Positions 28,085 through 36,921 of a DNA stretch of 63,106 bases are shown in pieces. Source of the DNA: CAZJQD01 sp964548165 [NCBI: uncultured bacterium] (GTDB lineage Bacteria > UBA8481). The position numbers and the translations under genes were made by a program. How positions within the stretch are numbered: position 1 is the first letter of the stretch; every line of letters starts with the position of its first letter. The notes beneath the pieces are model-generated. The model made no database searches. It saw nothing but the letters and a program-made list of their open reading frames with translations, and was not told the DNA's origin. The stretch covers positions 17,532 to 80,637 of the forward strand of contig CAZJQD010000011.1 in assembly GCA_964548165.1 (NCBI GenBank), written 5' to 3'.

Positions 28085-29697
28085 CGGAGCACACCGGCGC
28101 GCGGTCCGGCGTTCCCCCGCGCCGCTCGCTGTTCGGCGCAGCGCCCGCCCGTTACTCCACTCTGACGGCCGTGGTCGCGATTGGTCTTCTCGCGTGCGTT
28201 ATGCGCCTGGTGATGCTGGGCGCCGATTTTCCCCCCATCTCGGCCTCGGTCTCGGAGTATGGCGACATGGGGTACTGTCTCCAGAACGTTCGTTCGGCCG
28301 TACAGCACGGGGACTGGGAGTTTCGCCGCACATCGGTATCGCTCGGGAGCGCGTTTCATTCCCTGCTCGTCTACCTCGTCGCCTCCGCGTCCGGGCTCTC
28401 CGGCGCCGCCGTCGCGGCCGTTTCCGCTGCGTCGTTCCTCGCGCTCTGGATCGCGGCGGCGCGCCGGTGGGCGACGCGCCTGCCCCGGGCGGACCTGTTC
28501 ATCGGCCTCTCCCTGCTCGCGGCTCATCACGTGCTCTTCGCATACTCGTATTCCTGGAAGCAGGAGATGCTGATGCTCTCGTGCTCGATGCTCGGCATCC
28601 TGGCCCTGGATCGCCCCGGTCGATCCGGGGTTGTCGCCAGCGCATTCTTGCTCTCGCTGGCGTTCCTGACGAAGTTCAGCTCGGCCGGCGCCGCCGTCGC
28701 CGCGGTGGCCTCTCTCCTTCTCGACCGCCAGCCGATCGCGGATCGGATCCGCGCGGTGGCGCTCTGGATCGGGATCTTCCTCGTGCTCCCCCTGGCGGCC
28801 GTCGGGGCCGCCTGGGCCGGGTTCGACGCCGCGGCGTGGAAGAATCTCTCCGAGTGGCAGGCCGCGATCGTCGCCGACCGGGTGGGGTCCGGCTGGGCCC
28901 TGGACCAGCGACTTTTTAATCTCTTCCGGATGAACCTGGTTGTCCGCTCGCTCCCGGAGATGCTCGTTGGTCTCGGGATCTTCCTGCCCGCGCTCGGGAG
29001 CAAGCGGATTACGCGCGTCCACCGCGCGCTCGTTCTGCTCGCGGTCATTCACCTGGCTGGGGTCCTGCTCGCACCCTACTATCCGATGCGATGGGCCCTT
29101 CCTGCCGCCGCCGCCGCAATCTTTCTGGCCGTCGAGGCCCCGTCGCTCGGCGCGTGGCAACCGCGGCCCGGAGGCTGGATCCTCGGACTCATCTGCGGCC
29201 AGGTCGCCGGGTTTCTTCTCTGGCGGCGCGGAGTGGAGGATCTCGGAGCGCTCCTTGCGGTGGCGGCGTGCACGGCCCTCGTCCTGGGGGCCGCGGCGAG
29301 CCGGTTACGGATCGTTCCGGCCACTGCGAGGCGGCTCAGCCTGGCCGTGCTGGTCCTCGCCCTCGCGCTGCACGCTTCGATCGCGGCGCGCTGGATCGCG
29401 GGGCGCCGTTTCGACCAGGCCGACGCGTCGCGGGGGGTCCGCGCACTGGCCGTGGAGCCTGGTTCGGTGCGACCGCTCTCGTTTATCGGGTGGCAGGTAC
29501 TCTGGCCGACGGATCTGCCTATCGACGAGGAGGGCCGATCCGCGCGTTACGTGATCTGGGACTCGACCGTTCCAGGCGGGTTCTGGGTGCCACCCGTGGG
29601 CGCGGAGCGCGTGGGGTCCTGGCGCCTGGTCCTCCCCGAGCTCGATGTCGTCCTCTACCGGGTACCGCCGCCAGGCATGCCCGTGGGCGCGCGGTGA
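28081..29697 (+). CDS. GT-C-like polytopic membrane protein
   Basis: 538 residues with about ten membrane segments. The first outer loop reads ASVSEYGDMGYCLQNVRSAV, with acidic residues where GT-C enzymes keep their catalytic Asp/Glu. A short soluble tail (IWDSTVPGGFWVPPVG) ends the protein. Best viewed as a lipid-linked-sugar glycosyltransferase acting outside the inner membrane; the specific family is unclear. GTG start overlaps the acetyltransferase stop. Its own TGA lies within the first unit of a 12-base tandem repeat that bridges to the Dpm1-like gene. Confidence 0.65.
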   Translation: MTEHTGARSGVPPRRSLFGAAPARYSTLTAVVAIGLLACVMRLVMLGADFPPISASVSEYGDMGYCLQNVRSAVQHGDWEFRRTSVSLGSAFHSLLVYLVASASGLSGAAVAAVSAASFLALWIAAARRWATRLPRADLFIGLSLLAAHHVLFAYSYSWKQEMLMLSCSMLGILALDRPGRSGVVASAFLLSLAFLTKFSSAGAAVAAVASLLLDRQPIADRIRAVALWIGIFLVLPLAAVGAAWAGFDAAAWKNLSEWQAAIVADRVGSGWALDQRLFNLFRMNLVVRSLPEMLVGLGIFLPALGSKRITRVHRALVLLAVIHLAGVLLAPYYPMRWALPAAAAAIFLAVEAPSLGAWQPRPGGWILGLICGQVAGFLLWRRGVEDLGALLAVAACTALVLGAAASRLRIVPATARRLSLAVLVLALALHASIAARWIAGRRFDQADASRGVRALAVEPGSVRPLSFIGWQVLWPTDLPIDEEGRSARYVIWDSTVPGGFWVPPVGAERVGSWRLVLPELDVVLYRVPPPGMPVGAR

Positions 29698-29752
29698 GCG
29701 CGGCGGTGAGCGCGGCGGTGAGCGCGGCGGTGAGCGCGGCGGTGACCGCGGT
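29693..29752 (+). repeat. 12-base tandem repeat bridging two glycosyltransferase genes
   Basis: Five units of ggtgagcgcggc, the last one altered, connect the stop of the GT-C-like gene to the start of the GT2 gene. Each unit includes GTGA, a possible overlapping start and stop. The period is a multiple of three, so reading frames across the repeat persist if copy number changes. Confidence 0.9.
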
Positions 29753-29768
29753 GGCGGAGGGTCGATGA
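29694..29768 (+). CDS. Candidate 24-codon relay ORF across the tandem repeat
   Basis: A GTG at 29694 overlaps the TGA of the upstream gene and opens a 24-residue frame, (VSAA)4 followed by VTAVAEGR. Its TGA at 29766-29768 overlaps the ATGATG start of the GT2 gene. It could carry ribosomes from one gene to the next. Composition is entirely the repeat's, so chance is possible and protein function is unlikely. Confidence 0.25.
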   Translation: MSAAVSAAVSAAVSAAVTAVAEGR

Positions 29769-30505
29769 TGACGCCTCCGATCAGCGTCGTCATTCCCACC
29801 TTTCACGAGACGGGCAACATCGGCCGCCTGGTCGCCGCGTTGCGACGTTGCCTTCCCGATGCCGAGTTGATCGTGGTCGACGACTGCAGCGGGGATGGCA
29901 CGGTGGAGGAGGCCAGGGAGGCTCTTCCCGGGGACAGCCTGCTGGTCGTGCACGAGCGAACGGGCGCTGCCCCGGGGCTCGCGGTCTCCGTCCGGGATGG
30001 CATCGGCCTGGCGCGCGGCCGCGCCGTTGCCGTCATGGACGCGGACTTCAGCCATGATCCCGAGCTGCTCCCCGTCATGGTCGCGAACCTCGCGTGGTTC
30101 GACTGCGTGTCCGGATCCCGCTACGTTCACGGCGGCGGCATGTATTCGGACGCGCGCTACTCCTTCTCCCACCTCTTCAACCTCTTCGCCCGGTACTTCC
30201 TGGGAACGCGCCTGACCGATCATCTCTCGGGATTCCTCGCCATGCGTCGTGAAACCCTGGAGGCGCTCGAGCGTGAGCCCGGGCTCGCCGATCTCTTCGT
30301 CGGCTACGGTGATTTCCACATCCGGATACTCTTTCACCTGGTCCGCTCGGGCGCGCGCATTCTCGAGATCCCGTCCTGGTACCAGGATCGATCGGCGGGC
30401 GAATCGAAGACCCGTTTCCTGCGCACGCTCATCCGCTACATCGCGTGCGTGGTGATGCTTCGCCTGCGTTACGGCTGGGGGTGGAGGAAACGCCGGGCCA
30501 CGTAG
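29765..30505 (+). CDS. Dolichol/polyprenol-phosphate mannosyltransferase-like GT2
   Basis: 246 residues, a single GT-A domain without the GtrB-type membrane segments. ISVVIPTFHETGNIGRLV opens the fold, AELIVVDDCSGDGTVE binds the nucleotide sugar, and VAVMDADFSHDPELLP has the metal-binding aspartates. SGSRYVHGG and the LTDHLSGFLAMRRETLE region match Dpm1-type enzymes. It likely makes polyprenyl-phosphate-linked mannose or glucose, the donor used by GT-C enzymes such as its upstream neighbour. ATGs at 29765 and 29768 are both possible. Confidence 0.88.
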   Translation: MMTPPISVVIPTFHETGNIGRLVAALRRCLPDAELIVVDDCSGDGTVEEAREALPGDSLLVVHERTGAAPGLAVSVRDGIGLARGRAVAVMDADFSHDPELLPVMVANLAWFDCVSGSRYVHGGGMYSDARYSFSHLFNLFARYFLGTRLTDHLSGFLAMRRETLEALEREPGLADLFVGYGDFHIRILFHLVRSGARILEIPSWYQDRSAGESKTRFLRTLIRYIACVVMLRLRYGWGWRKRRAT

Positions 30506-30548
30506 CACGGCCTGGCGGAACGCGGGCCGCCCCGCGGCAACTCGTCCC

Positions 30549-30577
30549 TCGTCACTTTCCGGTCCGGGTGGTATTCT
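30549..30577 (+). promoter_or_regulatory. Candidate promoter giving a near-leaderless mRNA
   Basis: TCGTCA (30549-30554), a 17-base spacer and TATTCT (30572-30577) lie seven bases before the ATG at 30585. No Shine-Dalgarno is visible. Found by eye. Confidence 0.35.
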
Positions 30578-30584
30578 CGCGTCG

Positions 30585-30905
30585 ATGCCACCCATGGCCG
30601 CCGTTCTCTTGCTCGTCGCTCATCCGGGACCGATCGATCGCGACGGCGGGCACCGCGATGACCAGGGGCTCTACCACCGGCACGAGGCCGGGACGGCGGA
30701 AGCGGCCGCGCCCGAGGCCTATACCTCCGGGACCGCGGCGGCAACCTGGTTGGATCGGTTCCAGTTCCATCCGCCGGAGTGGGCCCTGCTGGGTGTCGCT
30801 CTCCTCCTCGCTCTCTGGCTCGCGATCCGGCTTGACCGTTGGTTGCGCTTTCGCAAGTTCGGCTCGCCGGAGTATCGGCGCCGCGAGAAGAAGAACCTGC
30901 GGTGA
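30585..30905 (+). CDS. Small single-pass membrane protein upstream of lptD
   Basis: 106 residues, not recognised. The N-terminus is mildly hydrophobic (MAAVLLLVAH), a histidine- and acid-rich middle follows (IDRDGGHRDDQGLYHRHE), and a membrane segment lies near 68-86 (WALLGVALLLALWLAIR). The C-terminus is a basic cytoplasmic-type tail (RKFGSPEYRRREKKNLR). Its stop overlaps the GTG of the lptD-like gene, so the pair is probably co-translated. A role with the LPS-assembly protein is only inferred from position. Confidence 0.6.
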   Translation: MPPMAAVLLLVAHPGPIDRDGGHRDDQGLYHRHEAGTAEAAAPEAYTSGTAAATWLDRFQFHPPEWALLGVALLLALWLAIRLDRWLRFRKFGSPEYRRREKKNLR

Positions 30906-32920
30906 GCGTACTGGCGGCCCTGGTGGCTCTTCAGATCGCGGCGGCATCGCCCCGCTACCACATGGAGGCCGACACGGCCACCTATGCCGTGCCGACCCGC
31001 GAGATGACGCTTACCGGCCAGGTCGTCCTGACGCGCGAGGACGGCGAGAGCGGTCCGGATGTGACGCTCCGTGCCGACACCGTCTCCGGCCATATCGACG
31101 GCGTGGTCGAAGCGACGGGGCGGGTCCGGGTCGAGCGCGGGCAGTCGCATCTCGACGCCGCGCGCGGCCTCTACGACTTCGCCACGGCGACCGGATCCTT
31201 TGAAGGAGTGACGCTGAGTCGCGACTCGTGGTACGGCTACGCCCGGCGCGCCACCCTGCGCGGCGAAAACAGCTACGAGGTCGAGGACGTGCAGTTCACG
31301 GCCTGCGACGAGTCGCCGCCGCATTACCATTTCCGGATCGGGCGCGCGACCTGGAACGAGAACTTCCTCCAGCTCTGGGGCGCCCGGATGTTCATCGGGC
31401 GTTTTCCCGTCTTCTGGTGGCCCTACCTCAGCATGGTCCCCGGGAAGAAGCCGCCGTTCGCCGTGAGCCTCGGGAAGTCCGGTTACGAGGGATACTTCGT
31501 GAAGGTGCGTTATCCCCTGGCCCTGGGGAGGGCCGGCCAGGGCGACCTCAGGCTGGACTGGCGATCGCGAAGGGGCTGGGCCTACGGGATCGAGCATGCG
31601 ATTCCCCTGCGCGCCGGCGATCTCCGCGTCGACCTGTATCGCATCGATGAGCGCGATCGCGGGGGGCGCGGCGTCGCGCGGTTCCGGTACGCCCAGGATT
31701 GGACCGAACGCTGGCGCGCCATGGGCGACTACTACTACGTCACGGACGGCCGCTTTCTCCAGGATTATCGCTTCCCCGAGTTCGTGACGAAGCCCGATCC
31801 GATCGCCACGGGATCCATCGCCTACCGCGGCGACGCCGGGGCCGCGGTCCTGCGGGTTGTCGGCAATCCGAATCGCGACGCGTACACCCTGGTCGAGCGA
31901 TTGCCGGAATTGCGCGCGTCGCTCTGGCCGAGGCCCTTGCCCGGCGGACTTTACGCCGACGTCCACGGCGGCCTCACGGTCTTCCGCCACGCCTATCCCT
32001 ATGACAGCGGAGCCGCCGCGCTCTTCGCGCGCCAGCACCCGCAGTATGACCTGGGAAGCCACCTCGTGCGCGGGGACGCCCACGTCATGGCCCGACGCCC
32101 GCTCGCGGGACCGCTCGGCTGGCGCCTGACGCCGTACGTCGGCGCGGACGTCATCGGGTGGTCGGAGGACTCGCGCGCGGCGAGAGCGGAGGTACGCACC
32201 CTGCCCTACGTCGGCGTCTCCGCGGCCCGGTTCTTTCGCGCGCCCCTGGGAGAGAACGCGAGCTGGTCTTTCCGTCCCGAGCTGGACCTGAGGGATCGAT
32301 CGCTTCACGGCCGATCGACGGCGGGGATGCCCGTCATCGAGCATATCGATCGCGAGCGCGATGACCGGCGGTTGAGCATCGTCCTGGACCAGGGTCTCAT
32401 CACGCGTCGCGGCTCGCGCTGGATCGAGCGCGTCCGGCTCCGCCTTGACGGTGGATTCGATTTCGATAGAGTCGCCGGCGAGCGGTACCTGCCGGTGGCG
32501 GCCAAGGTCGTGGCGCTCTTCGGAACAGCCACGCAGATCGACGGGGCCCTGACCTACGATCCCAACCGCAGTTTCATCCGCGACGGCCGGCTCGAGATTG
32601 GCCACGTCTCCGGTCGCTACCAGGGATCGCTCGGTTACTTCGTCCGGCGCGGCGACTACGGCGTGCCGGACCAGGAGAACGTGACCTCGGCCCTGGATGC
32701 CCGCCTGACCGAGGGCGCGATGTCGACGCGGCCCGGCCTAAGGCAAGGTTGGGGCGCCGGGCTCGGTGGTTCGTACAATATCGAGCTGGGACGGCTGGAC
32801 TATGCGCGGTTCACGGTGCGGCGTATCCTGCACGACTGGATCCTGGCCGCGGAACTGACCGACCAGCGGGTGACGAGGCAGACGGACTTCAAGGTGACGG
32901 CGGAGCTTCTGCTGCCGTGA
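30902..32920 (+). CDS. lptD: LPS-assembly protein LptD-like outer-membrane barrel
   Basis: 672 residues. After a short signal (about 1-15) comes an OstA/LptA-like beta-jellyroll (YHMEADTATYAVPTREMTLTG, then EATGRVRVERGQ). A beta-barrel rich in aromatic strands fills the rest. FTACDESPPHYHFRIGRATW and the IGRFPVFWWPYLSM stretch are the signature join between the two parts. LptD inserts lipopolysaccharide in the outer leaflet, or in some phyla serves in other outer-membrane transport. The N-terminal part is shorter than in enterobacteria, and the paired cysteines of E. coli LptD are not evident. GTG start overlapping the small upstream gene. Confidence 0.82.
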   Translation: MSVLAALVALQIAAASPRYHMEADTATYAVPTREMTLTGQVVLTREDGESGPDVTLRADTVSGHIDGVVEATGRVRVERGQSHLDAARGLYDFATATGSFEGVTLSRDSWYGYARRATLRGENSYEVEDVQFTACDESPPHYHFRIGRATWNENFLQLWGARMFIGRFPVFWWPYLSMVPGKKPPFAVSLGKSGYEGYFVKVRYPLALGRAGQGDLRLDWRSRRGWAYGIEHAIPLRAGDLRVDLYRIDERDRGGRGVARFRYAQDWTERWRAMGDYYYVTDGRFLQDYRFPEFVTKPDPIATGSIAYRGDAGAAVLRVVGNPNRDAYTLVERLPELRASLWPRPLPGGLYADVHGGLTVFRHAYPYDSGAAALFARQHPQYDLGSHLVRGDAHVMARRPLAGPLGWRLTPYVGADVIGWSEDSRAARAEVRTLPYVGVSAARFFRAPLGENASWSFRPELDLRDRSLHGRSTAGMPVIEHIDRERDDRRLSIVLDQGLITRRGSRWIERVRLRLDGGFDFDRVAGERYLPVAAKVVALFGTATQIDGALTYDPNRSFIRDGRLEIGHVSGRYQGSLGYFVRRGDYGVPDQENVTSALDARLTEGAMSTRPGLRQGWGAGLGGSYNIELGRLDYARFTVRRILHDWILAAELTDQRVTRQTDFKVTAELLLP

Positions 32921-32954
32921 GACGAATGATGAGGGAAGAGGAGAGACGGAGCGC

Positions 32955-34307
32955 GTGAGCATGAACCAGGGGAACACGGCGGCAAGGGTGAGCGTGATCG
33001 GGGCCGGCTACGTGGGCCTGGTGACGGGCGCCTGTCTCTCGGAGCTGGGTCATACCGTGCTCTGCGTCGATAACAATCCCGAGAAGGTGGCGGTCCTTCG
33101 CGCCGGCGGGTGCCCGATCTATGAGCCCGGGCTCCCGGAGATGCTGGCGCGCAACATTGCCGACGGCCGGCTCTCGTTCGGGAGCTCGATCGCGGAGGCG
33201 ATCCCGGCGTCGGATATCATCTTCATCGCCGTCAACACGCCTCCCCAGGCCGACGGATCCGCCGATCTCTCCTTCGTCGAGAACGCGGCCAGGGAGATCG
33301 CCGCGCACATGGCCGCGATTCCGGCCGGCTCGTACCGCCTGGTGGTCGACAAGAGCACGGTGCCGGTGGAGACCGGCGACCAGGTGCTCCGGACCATCCG
33401 CCGCTCCGCCGTGTCGGGGCGCGAGGTCGATGTCGCGTCGAATCCCGAGTTCCTGCGGGAGGGTTCTGCCATCGAGGACTTCATGAACCCGGACCGGATC
33501 GTCGTCGGCGTGGCGACGCCGAGGGCCGAGGCGATGCTGCGCGCGCTCTATGCCCCCGTGAAGGCCCCGCTCATCGTCACCGATATCCGTTCCGCCGAGA
33601 TCATCAAGCACGCGTCCAATTCGTTCCTGGCAACCAAGATCTCGTTCATCAACGCCGTGGCGCGGGTAGCGGAGGCCGCGGGCGCCGACATCGAGCTGAT
33701 CGCGCGAGGGATGGGCATGGACAAGCGGATCGGGGCCAGCTTTCTCAAGGCTGGTCTCGGCTACGGCGGGTCCTGTTTTCCCAAGGATGTGCAGGCCTTC
33801 CACCGCATTGCCGCCGACAAGGGCATCGACCTGGGAATCCTGCGCGAGGTGGAGCGGATCAACGCGGGGCAGAGGACGGAGTTTCTCCGGAAGGTGCATG
33901 AGGCGCTCTGGGTCGTGAAGGGGAAGCGGCTCGCCGCCTGGGGCCTGGCCTTCAAGCCGAACACGGACGACATGCGTAACGCTCCGTCCCTGGAGATCAT
34001 CCACCCGCTCGTGGCGGAGGGAGCGACGATCGTGGTCTGCGACCCGGTCGCGGCGGAGAAGGCGCGGCCGCTCCTGCCGGCCTCGGTGCAGTTCGCCGCG
34101 ACCCCGGAGGAAGCGGCCGAGGGCGCCGACGCGCTGCTCGTGTTCACGGAGTGGGACGAGTTCCGCGCGGTGACACCCGAACGGCTCAAGGGCTGGCTCA
34201 GGCATCCGATCGTCATCGATGGGCGGAATGTCTGGGACCCGGAGGCCATGCGCGAGGCCGGATTCACCTATCATTCCATGGGACGGCCGTCGGTGACCCA
34301 GGAGTAG
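32955..34307 (+). CDS. ugd: UDP-glucose 6-dehydrogenase
   Basis: 450 residues. The NAD site is VSVIGAGYVGLVTGACLSELG; FIAVNTPP, NPEFLREGSAIEDFMNPDRIV and the catalytic-cysteine motif GYGGSCFPKDVQAF are intact, as is LAFKPNTDDMRNAPS. It oxidises UDP-glucose to UDP-glucuronate for polysaccharide synthesis. A GDP-mannose dehydrogenase is less likely given the motif set. GTG 32955 or ATG 32961 may be the start; a purine-rich stretch precedes both. It lies 34 bases after lptD in the same direction. Confidence 0.93.
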   Translation: MSMNQGNTAARVSVIGAGYVGLVTGACLSELGHTVLCVDNNPEKVAVLRAGGCPIYEPGLPEMLARNIADGRLSFGSSIAEAIPASDIIFIAVNTPPQADGSADLSFVENAAREIAAHMAAIPAGSYRLVVDKSTVPVETGDQVLRTIRRSAVSGREVDVASNPEFLREGSAIEDFMNPDRIVVGVATPRAEAMLRALYAPVKAPLIVTDIRSAEIIKHASNSFLATKISFINAVARVAEAAGADIELIARGMGMDKRIGASFLKAGLGYGGSCFPKDVQAFHRIAADKGIDLGILREVERINAGQRTEFLRKVHEALWVVKGKRLAAWGLAFKPNTDDMRNAPSLEIIHPLVAEGATIVVCDPVAAEKARPLLPASVQFAATPEEAAEGADALLVFTEWDEFRAVTPERLKGWLRHPIVIDGRNVWDPEAMREAGFTYHSMGRPSVTQE

Positions 34308-34336
34308 CCGCCGTCGTGCGGCGCAGGAGGAATATC

Positions 34337-35164
34337 ATGAATCGTTCGGTCATCGTCGCCCTCGTCGGCCTGCTATCCATCCTGGTGGTCGCCGCCCCGG
34401 TCTCCGCCAGTCCCCGGCTGGAGATACGGCATGGCGTCACGCTCGATGCCCTTCCCCGGGGCCCTATCGGTTCGATCGAGAGGTTGCACCCGCGGGATAC
34501 CGTCTACATCGAGGCCCAGGCGGTCAATATGGGTTTGGGACCGGCGACCGATGTCGTAGCCGACGTTTACGTGAACGAGGCGGTGATTGGCCGCGTCGCG
34601 ATCGGCACGCTCCTGCGCGGCCAGCGGCAGTCGATCAGCATACCCTGGTGGCCGTCCGAAGAAGGGGTCTACACGATCCGGGTCGTCCTGGATCCGGAGA
34701 ACCGCCAGAGCCGGCCGGAGGATCGTGCCGCCCGCGAGCGCGTCACGGAGTGCACCGTGCGATTTCTTCCGACCGACAGTCCCTCCGCGGTGACCCCGGT
34801 GTCCGCGACGGCGCCGACGGCCGTGGCCTCGCCGCTATCTGACCTGAAGTTCATCAGCGAGATCCACGTGCTCCCGCATCCCCGGAACGGGCGTTCGAGC
34901 CTGATGACCGTCTGGATCGAGAATGGAGGCGCCTCGCCTTCCGTGGCGACGACCGTGGAGTTCTTCGTCGCGGGGATGCGGATGGCAACGCGCTCGCTTC
35001 CCGTCGTTCGCCCCGGCCAGCGCGTTCCCGTCTCGGTTCTCTGGAATCCCGAGCAGCCGGGCGAGCGTCACCTCCGTGCTGTCGTTGATATCGAGAATCG
35101 GGTTGCGGAGGAGAACGAATCCAATAACCAGGTGGATCGCACCCTCGAGATCGACAGGCGATAG
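34337..35164 (+). CDS. Secreted CARDB-domain protein
   Basis: 275 residues with a signal peptide (about 1-24, ending VSA-S). Two immunoglobulin-like CARDB modules follow: VYIEAQAVNMGLGPATDVVADVYVN (only in part needed: NMGLGPATDV) with IRVVLDPENRQSRPED, and VWIENGGASPSVATTVEFFV with RAVVDIENRVAEENESNN. These adhesion-like domains occur in many secreted or surface proteins and have no enzymatic activity. The start has a good Shine-Dalgarno (GGAGG, six bases away). No clear partner. Confidence 0.8.
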   Translation: MNRSVIVALVGLLSILVVAAPVSASPRLEIRHGVTLDALPRGPIGSIERLHPRDTVYIEAQAVNMGLGPATDVVADVYVNEAVIGRVAIGTLLRGQRQSISIPWWPSEEGVYTIRVVLDPENRQSRPEDRAARERVTECTVRFLPTDSPSAVTPVSATAPTAVASPLSDLKFISEIHVLPHPRNGRSSLMTVWIENGGASPSVATTVEFFVAGMRMATRSLPVVRPGQRVPVSVLWNPEQPGERHLRAVVDIENRVAEENESNNQVDRTLEIDRR

Positions 35165-35191
35165 GCTGGTCATCGCCGGAGGAACTCTGTC

Positions 35192-35611
35192 ATGAAGTCG
35201 TTTCGCGAAGAGCTCTGGTTCCAGGTTCCCCGCCGCGTGGGATTCGAGCGGATCACGGACAAGGTGCGCGCCGCGATCCGCAAGTCGGGAGTCCAGGAGG
35301 GCCTGTGCCTGGTGAACGCCATGCACATCACGGCCTCCGTCTTCGTGAACGACAACGAGTCCGGGCTCTGGAGCGACTTCGAGCGTTGGCTCGAGGAGCT
35401 GGCCCCGCATGCTCCCGTGGACCAGTACCGCCACAACGACACCGGTGAGGACAACGCCGACGCTCACCTCAAGCGCACGGTCATGGGCCGCGAGGTCGTC
35501 CTGGCAATTACGGGAGGCGACCTGGATCTCGGCCCGTGGGAGGAAGTCTTCTACGGCGAGTTCGACGGGCGCCGCAAGAAACGGGTGCTCATCAAGATCA
35601 TCGGGGAGTGA
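35192..35611 (+). CDS. yjbQ: YjbQ-family protein (UPF0047)
   Basis: 139 residues, full length for the family. Conserved features are [17 protein letters not shown] with the HITAS block, [23 protein letters not shown] and [21 protein letters not shown]. Family members have been reported to show weak thiamine-phosphate synthase activity, but the physiological role is unsettled. A Shine-Dalgarno (GGAGGA) precedes the ATG. It is convergent with the small gene at 35659 across a 47-base gap with no clear terminator. Confidence 0.9.
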   Translation: MKSFREELWFQVPRRVGFERITDKVRAAIRKSGVQEGLCLVNAMHITASVFVNDNESGLWSDFERWLEELAPHAPVDQYRHNDTGEDNADAHLKRTVMGREVVLAITGGDLDLGPWEEVFYGEFDGRRKKRVLIKIIGE

Positions 35612-35658
35612 GGGGACGCCGCCAGGGGAGAAAGTGGCCCGCCGGGGAGAACGCGCCG

Positions 35659-35886
35659 TTACCGCGGGATGACGCGCGTGCGCTGGACCATGTGGCGGGC
35701 CTTCTCGCGGGCCGCGGATTCCGCCTGCTCCCGCGTATCACCGGTGCCGCGGGATAGAACGGCGCCGGGATCGACGTTGTCGGCCACGCAGAAGAAGAGG
35801 TTGCCGAGCTTGTAGGAGGTCAGGCGGATGCTCCATTCGCCGACCCGCTCCACGCGCGCCTCGTAGAGCTCCGGGCGCAGGTTCAT
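35659..35886 (-). CDS. Small uncharacterised protein coupled to rhodanese gene
   Basis: 75 residues, not recognised. The first half is predicted beta (VGEWSIRLTSYKLGNLFFCVADN) and the second an amphipathic helix (REQAESAAREKARHMV), a simple beta-alpha layout. The ATG overlaps the stop of the rhodanese gene in ATGA, a strong sign that it is real and co-expressed. No function proposed. Confidence 0.7.
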   Translation of the reverse strand: MNLRPELYEARVERVGEWSIRLTSYKLGNLFFCVADNVDPGAVLSRGTGDTREQAESAAREKARHMVQRTRVIPR

Positions 35887-36734
35887 GGCTTGTCTCCCCG
35901 CGTCACCGGCGCGTTCACCAGGTTGCCCCACTCCGTCCACGATCCGTCGTAGTTCTGGACCTTCGGGTAGCCGAGGATGTGCTTCAAGACGAACCACGTC
36001 ATGCTGGAACGCTCGCCGATCCGGCAGTAGGTGACGATGCCGCGGTCCGGCGAGGCGTCGAGCGGCATGTAGATGTCGCGCAATTCGGCGACGGAACGGA
36101 ACGTGCCGTCCTCGTTGCAATTGCGGCTCCAGGGCACGTTCACGGCCCCGGGGATGTGCCCGCCGCGCTGGCAGGTCTCGGGAAGACCGGGAGGGCAGAG
36201 GATGCGCCCCGCGTACTCGTCGGGACTGCGGACATCGATGAGCGTCCACTCGCCGCGGCGGCGCGCGTGGTCGATCGTGTCGAAGAGGAGAGAACGGTTG
36301 AGGAGGCTGGCCTCGGAGGCGTGATAGACCCGGGGGACCGGCACCACGGATTCCCGCGAGAGCGGCCGCCCCTCGCGGATCCACTTCTTGCGACCGCCGT
36401 CCATGATCCTGAGCTTGGCATGCCCGTGCATCTCGAGCTGCCAGAACGCCCAGCAGGCGAACCAGTTGTTGTTATCGCCGTACAGGACGACCGTCGTCTC
36501 GTTGTCGATGCCCGAGGCGCCCAGGAGGTGTTCGAGCGCGGCGCGGCCCAGGACATCGCGGCGCACCGGGTCGCAGAGCTGGCTCTGCCAGTTCCACGCG
36601 ATGGAGCCCGGCACGTGACCGTCCTGCCAGGCCTGCGTGTCGACGTCCACCTCGACGATCCGAATCCCCGGGTCCGCCAGGTGATCCTCCACCCACTGCG
36701 TGGAGCAGAGGACGTCGGGGGTTGCAGTTGACAT
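35883..36734 (-). CDS. Two-domain rhodanese sulfurtransferase
   Basis: 283 residues. An inactive-type N-terminal rhodanese domain starts STQWVEDHLADPGIRIVEVD and a catalytic C-terminal one has WTLIDVRSPDEYAGRI and VTYCRIGERSS, where the cysteine carries persulfide and CRIGERS is the active loop. The layout is that of thiosulfate or 3-mercaptopyruvate sulfurtransferases. The ATG at 36734 has GGAGG nine bases upstream. Divergent from the sugar cluster with a 187-base gap. Confidence 0.92.
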   Translation of the reverse strand: MSTATPDVLCSTQWVEDHLADPGIRIVEVDVDTQAWQDGHVPGSIAWNWQSQLCDPVRRDVLGRAALEHLLGASGIDNETTVVLYGDNNNWFACWAFWQLEMHGHAKLRIMDGGRKKWIREGRPLSRESVVPVPRVYHASEASLLNRSLLFDTIDHARRRGEWTLIDVRSPDEYAGRILCPPGLPETCQRGGHIPGAVNVPWSRNCNEDGTFRSVAELRDIYMPLDASPDRGIVTYCRIGERSSMTWFVLKHILGYPKVQNYDGSWTEWGNLVNAPVTRGDKP

Positions 36735-36865
36735 CGGTGTTGGCCTCCGGGGCGTCCGCGTTGCCGCGTTCCGCCGACAAGGAGAGTGTAGGGCAGTCCC
36801 CGGGGCGAAGAAAGCCGCCGCGAGCAAACGTACTGAATGAGCGGGGGGCGCGGGCGCTCGCAAAA

Positions 36866-36894
36866 TTGACATGCAAGGAACCGAGCGCTAGTGT
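36866..36894 (+). promoter_or_regulatory. Sigma-70-like promoter for the sugar cluster
   Basis: A perfect TTGACA (36866-36871), 17-base spacer and TAGTGT (36889-36894, three of six matches). Transcription should begin near 36901, ten bases before a GGAGG Shine-Dalgarno at 36911-36915. It is the best promoter-like sequence of the window and sits before the first gene of a nine-gene unit. Confidence 0.6.
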
Positions 36895-36921
36895 GTTCCG
36901 GCTCGGACACGGAGGCCTGAC

